Program-made: the position numbers and the translations under genes
The notes under the pieces: generated by a model
Told to the model about the DNA's origin: nothing
The model's input: only the letters and a program-made list of their open reading frames with translations
Database searches by the model: none
Shown: piece after piece, positions 61,070 to 64,000 of the stretch
How the letters are laid out: every line of letters starts with the position of its first letter
How positions within the stretch are numbered: the stretch's first letter is position 1
Source: Sipunculus nudus
Lineage: Eukaryota > Annelida > Sipuncula > Golfingiida > Sipunculidae
Length of the DNA: 64,000 nt
Reading direction: 5' to 3'
Assembly (NCBI GenBank): GCA_026874595.1
Contig: CM049314.1
Span: 25,183,729 to 25,247,728, forward strand

Positions 61070-64000
61070 TTGAGACCTTCTAATTAACCGCAACCCTTGG
61101 ACCTAGACACTTCTATCTGTCCTAGGCAAATCTCCTTTGAAACCTTTAATTATCTCATGGTGACCTATATTTTGCGAACTAAGGGTCGAAAACATAATTT
61201 TGAGCACCCTGTGAGTCAGAGGGGCACACATTGTACCCTCATTTGGACAAGAACCTCCTATCATTATATTCTAGGAGAACCTAGGAAAATCTCTATGGAA
61301 ACCTACAATTACGTCATGGTGACCCATATTCTGAGTACTAAGGGATAAAATATAGTTTTGAGCACCCTGAAAGTCATATGGACACAAATTGTATTTGCTA
61401 GCCCAAGAATCTTCTCTCTCGTAGCATCCAAGGAATTCGGGGCAAGTCTTCATTAAAAAAAACAAGAATTTTGGTCATGGTGACCGATATTTTGCAGGCT
61501 ACTGGCCAAAACATGATTTTATTTTAAGCATCCAGTCAGTCAGCCAAGGTACAAAAACTTCCTGTTGGACCTAGAATCTACAGACTTATCATCCAGGGAG
61601 GCCCTTGAAAAATCACCCTGGATACCTGAAATTAGGTCTCCGGGACCTATATTATCCAAGTTGTTTTTATTACACTCCAGAATAATCAATCATTTGATAC
61701 AAATGCTCCAGTATCTTAGTAAATAAGGCATTGATTCCCATTATTTTTCAATGCATTTGAATCATGGAGTGTTTCATCAGTTCCTTCACACTGGGATGCC
61801 TACTTAATTATTTCTGATTTTGACGCTTTTTTCTCCATTCTGAGACTTTCAAAAGGAGCAGCCTAGTGGTAAACAGGACAGAAGCCGTAACCGTTAGATT
61901 AAGAAATTCTAACTCTTCATCCAGGGAGGCAAATATTCTAGGAAAGAAGAATTTAGGTCACAGTGACCCATTTTCTGTGAACTACCGGCCGAAGATACGA
62001 TTTTGAGTAAAATGTAAAACGGTTACAAGTTGTATTCCTTAGGCCTAGAATCTTCAAACACAACATCTAGGGAGCTTGTGAAATAACATCCTTGGAAACA
62101 AGGTCATGGTGACCTATATTCTGTGAGCTACAGGGATAATATATTCTTAAGCACGAAGACATTTAGGCAGGGCGCAAACGTTTTCGTTGACCTAAAATGG
62201 TGAAATTGGGTCAATGTGACTTATATTCTGTGGGCTATAGGAAAAAAAAAAGAGTACCGATTAAGCAGATGGACACACACAAATGTGTTTGGATTTAGAA
62301 TCTTCTTACTTAAAATTTAAGGAGGTTCAGGGCAAATCTCATTCAACGCTTGAGTTCAAGTCATCATGACCCATATTCTGAGAGCTACGAGCACCTAGAA
62401 AACCAAACAGTTGGATCAGGTAATGTCTTTCTTAATACAAAGGGAGGTCATTTAAAGTCTCCTTGGCTATACGTAACCTATGTTCTGCAAATATGTAAAA
62501 GAACATGGTTTTAGCTACCTACAAGACATATTTGTATAAGTGCTTAGGGTTGGACCCAGAAATTTATAACTCGATTAAGATCCCAGGAGGTTCCTGTAAA
62601 AAATAATTCTGGAAACCTGAAATAATGTCATTATGACCTATATTCCTCGAACTATATGATTCTAGTGCCCTATTTGTCAGGCTAGCATAAATTGTAGTAC
62701 ATTTATGTAATCATAAATTTTAGCCAATATAATATGTTGTTGAACGTTTGTAAATGAGAATGCAGAATTCAAAGTATCGGCAAGTGAAGAAAAAAGCCTT
62801 AAAATAATAATAATAATAATTTGCACAAATTATTATCCATCCGATGTTTCATATACAGGTACATCCTTTGTCAAGTGAATATATTAAAACAGATTAATTT
62901 GTGTTGTTGTAACATATCCTGGGATCATGCACGACTTATTTTTATACGTACGGGTTTTTTTGTGACTTATCAGTATAGAAACAAATGTTCATTGGGACAT
63001 TTTAATTTTATGAAATAATTGTCACTGATTTATACATAATTTATATAAAACATTTAAAACATGCGGTGAAACATATACACAAATGGTTTCATATAGTAAC
63101 CCAGTGTATTAAATGGTGGGGACCCTCTAACGTCAGATTTAGCGAGTTCCTCGTCAAATGTCTTTGGAAACCTGAAATAAGGTCACTTAGACCTATATTC
63201 TACAACCTATAGGAAAAAGATGCCATATGAGTACCCTGAATGTCAGATGGACACAAATCGTATCCATTAGGCCTAGAATCTTCCAACGCAATATCCTTCT
63301 AGGTTCTAAGCAATTCTCCTTGGAAATCTGAAATAAGATCAATTTGACCTACATTTTGTGACCTACAGGCCGAAAACCTGATTTTGAGCACCCAGAAAGT
63401 CAGACAGGGCACAAATTGTATCCATTAGGCCTAGAATCTTCTAACGTTATATTCTAAGACGTCCTGGGGAAATGTCCTTGGTAACCTGAAATTAGGTCAC
63501 TGTGAATTATATTTTGCGACCCATGGACCAAACAATGATTTTGAGCACCCAGATAGTCAGATTTGACCTATTTTCTGCAACCTGCATGAAAAAAAAAAGA
63601 TGTCATATGAGCACCCTAAATGTCAGATAAGCACAGGTCATGTCTGTTAAGCCCAGAATCTTTTAACACAATATCCAGGGAGGTTCTAGGCAAATCTCCT
63701 CGGAAACCTGAAATTAGGTCACGGTGACCTATATTTTGCAACTTAGGCCGAATACATGATTTTGAGCACCCAGACAGATGAGCACAAATTGTATCTATTA
63801 TGGCTAGAATATTCTAACATAACATTCAGGGAGGTTCCAGGCAAATATCCTTTGAAACATGAAATTACGTCACTGTGAACTATATTCTGCAACCTACAAG
63901 GAAAAAGATCTCATAAGAGCATCCTGAATGTCAGATGGCACAAACTGTATGCATTATGCCTTAGGTTATAGACAAATCTCTTTTGAAACCAGAAATTAGG
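61070..64000 (+). repeat. Degenerate ~155-bp array running off the window
   Basis: Units carry 'ggcctagaatcttct', 'catccagggaggttc', 'tccttggaaacctgaaattaggtca', 'gtgacctatattttg' and 'attttgagcaccc'. The clearest spacings are about 150-160 bp (63268 to 63426, 63648 to 63799), with some irregular steps. No coding frame. It appears to be the body of the element whose left palindromes lie at 60164 and 60713. Confidence 0.75.

Overview
This is animal nuclear DNA: AT-rich, with long introns, canonical GT/AG splice sites and dense interspersed repeats. There are no operons, phage or CRISPR features. The repeat style (Helitron-like elements with internal tandem arrays, repeats full of GAGGTCAGAGGTCAC and GTCCGTCCGTC motifs, TA and poly-C microsatellites) suggests a bivalve or related mollusc. 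That assignment is inference.

The one gene I can reconstruct with confidence is PELP1 (the metazoan Rix1 counterpart) on the + strand. Fourteen coding exons between 4154 and 41994 join in consistent phase to give 764 residues plus a stop. The translation follows the PELP1/RIX1 family from within the N-terminal helical repeats, through a KKRKK basic motif, the CRREL/LxxLL block and an Asp-rich acidic tail, to the conserved short C-terminal peptide. The N-terminal exons lie left of the window. Poly(A) signals follow at 42017 and 42193-42243. A possible first coding exon of a second + strand gene (ATG at 56421, donor at 56441) is weaker; no later exon was found.

The rest is repeat DNA. 1-4.1 kb: a composite repeat with a second copy at 34.3-37.4 kb. 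6.6-8.9 kb: a 2.26-kb Helitron/Helentron-like element with about twelve 180-bp units. 12.4 and 27.6 kb: two Harbinger-like MITEs with TAA duplications. 15.0-17.3 kb: a long TA/CT tract and a 2.2-kb minisatellite. 18-23, 45.9-46.7 and 50.3-52.8 kb: a family with hairpin ends. 24.5-31.6, 39-40 and 54.3-55 kb: repeats rich in AGGTCA half-sites, some forming perfect DR1 elements. 33.05-34.14 kb: a hAT-like element with an 8-bp target duplication. 40.4-44.1 kb: a family with 335-bp tandem copies. 47.4-49.1 kb: a tRNA-derived sequence and a TTAA-flanked foldback MITE nested in an older repeat. 59.9-64 kb: a 553-bp tandem duplication followed by a degenerate ~155-bp array.

The strongest hunt result concerns three or four repeat families with unrelated interiors. 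They share one terminal plan: a palindromic left end, a short inverted copy near the right end, a small hairpin, then CTAG, CTAA or CTTG followed by T. For one of them (35867-37202) the related repeat at 1.4-4.1 kb provides an apparent empty site that places both ends inside a T-run.
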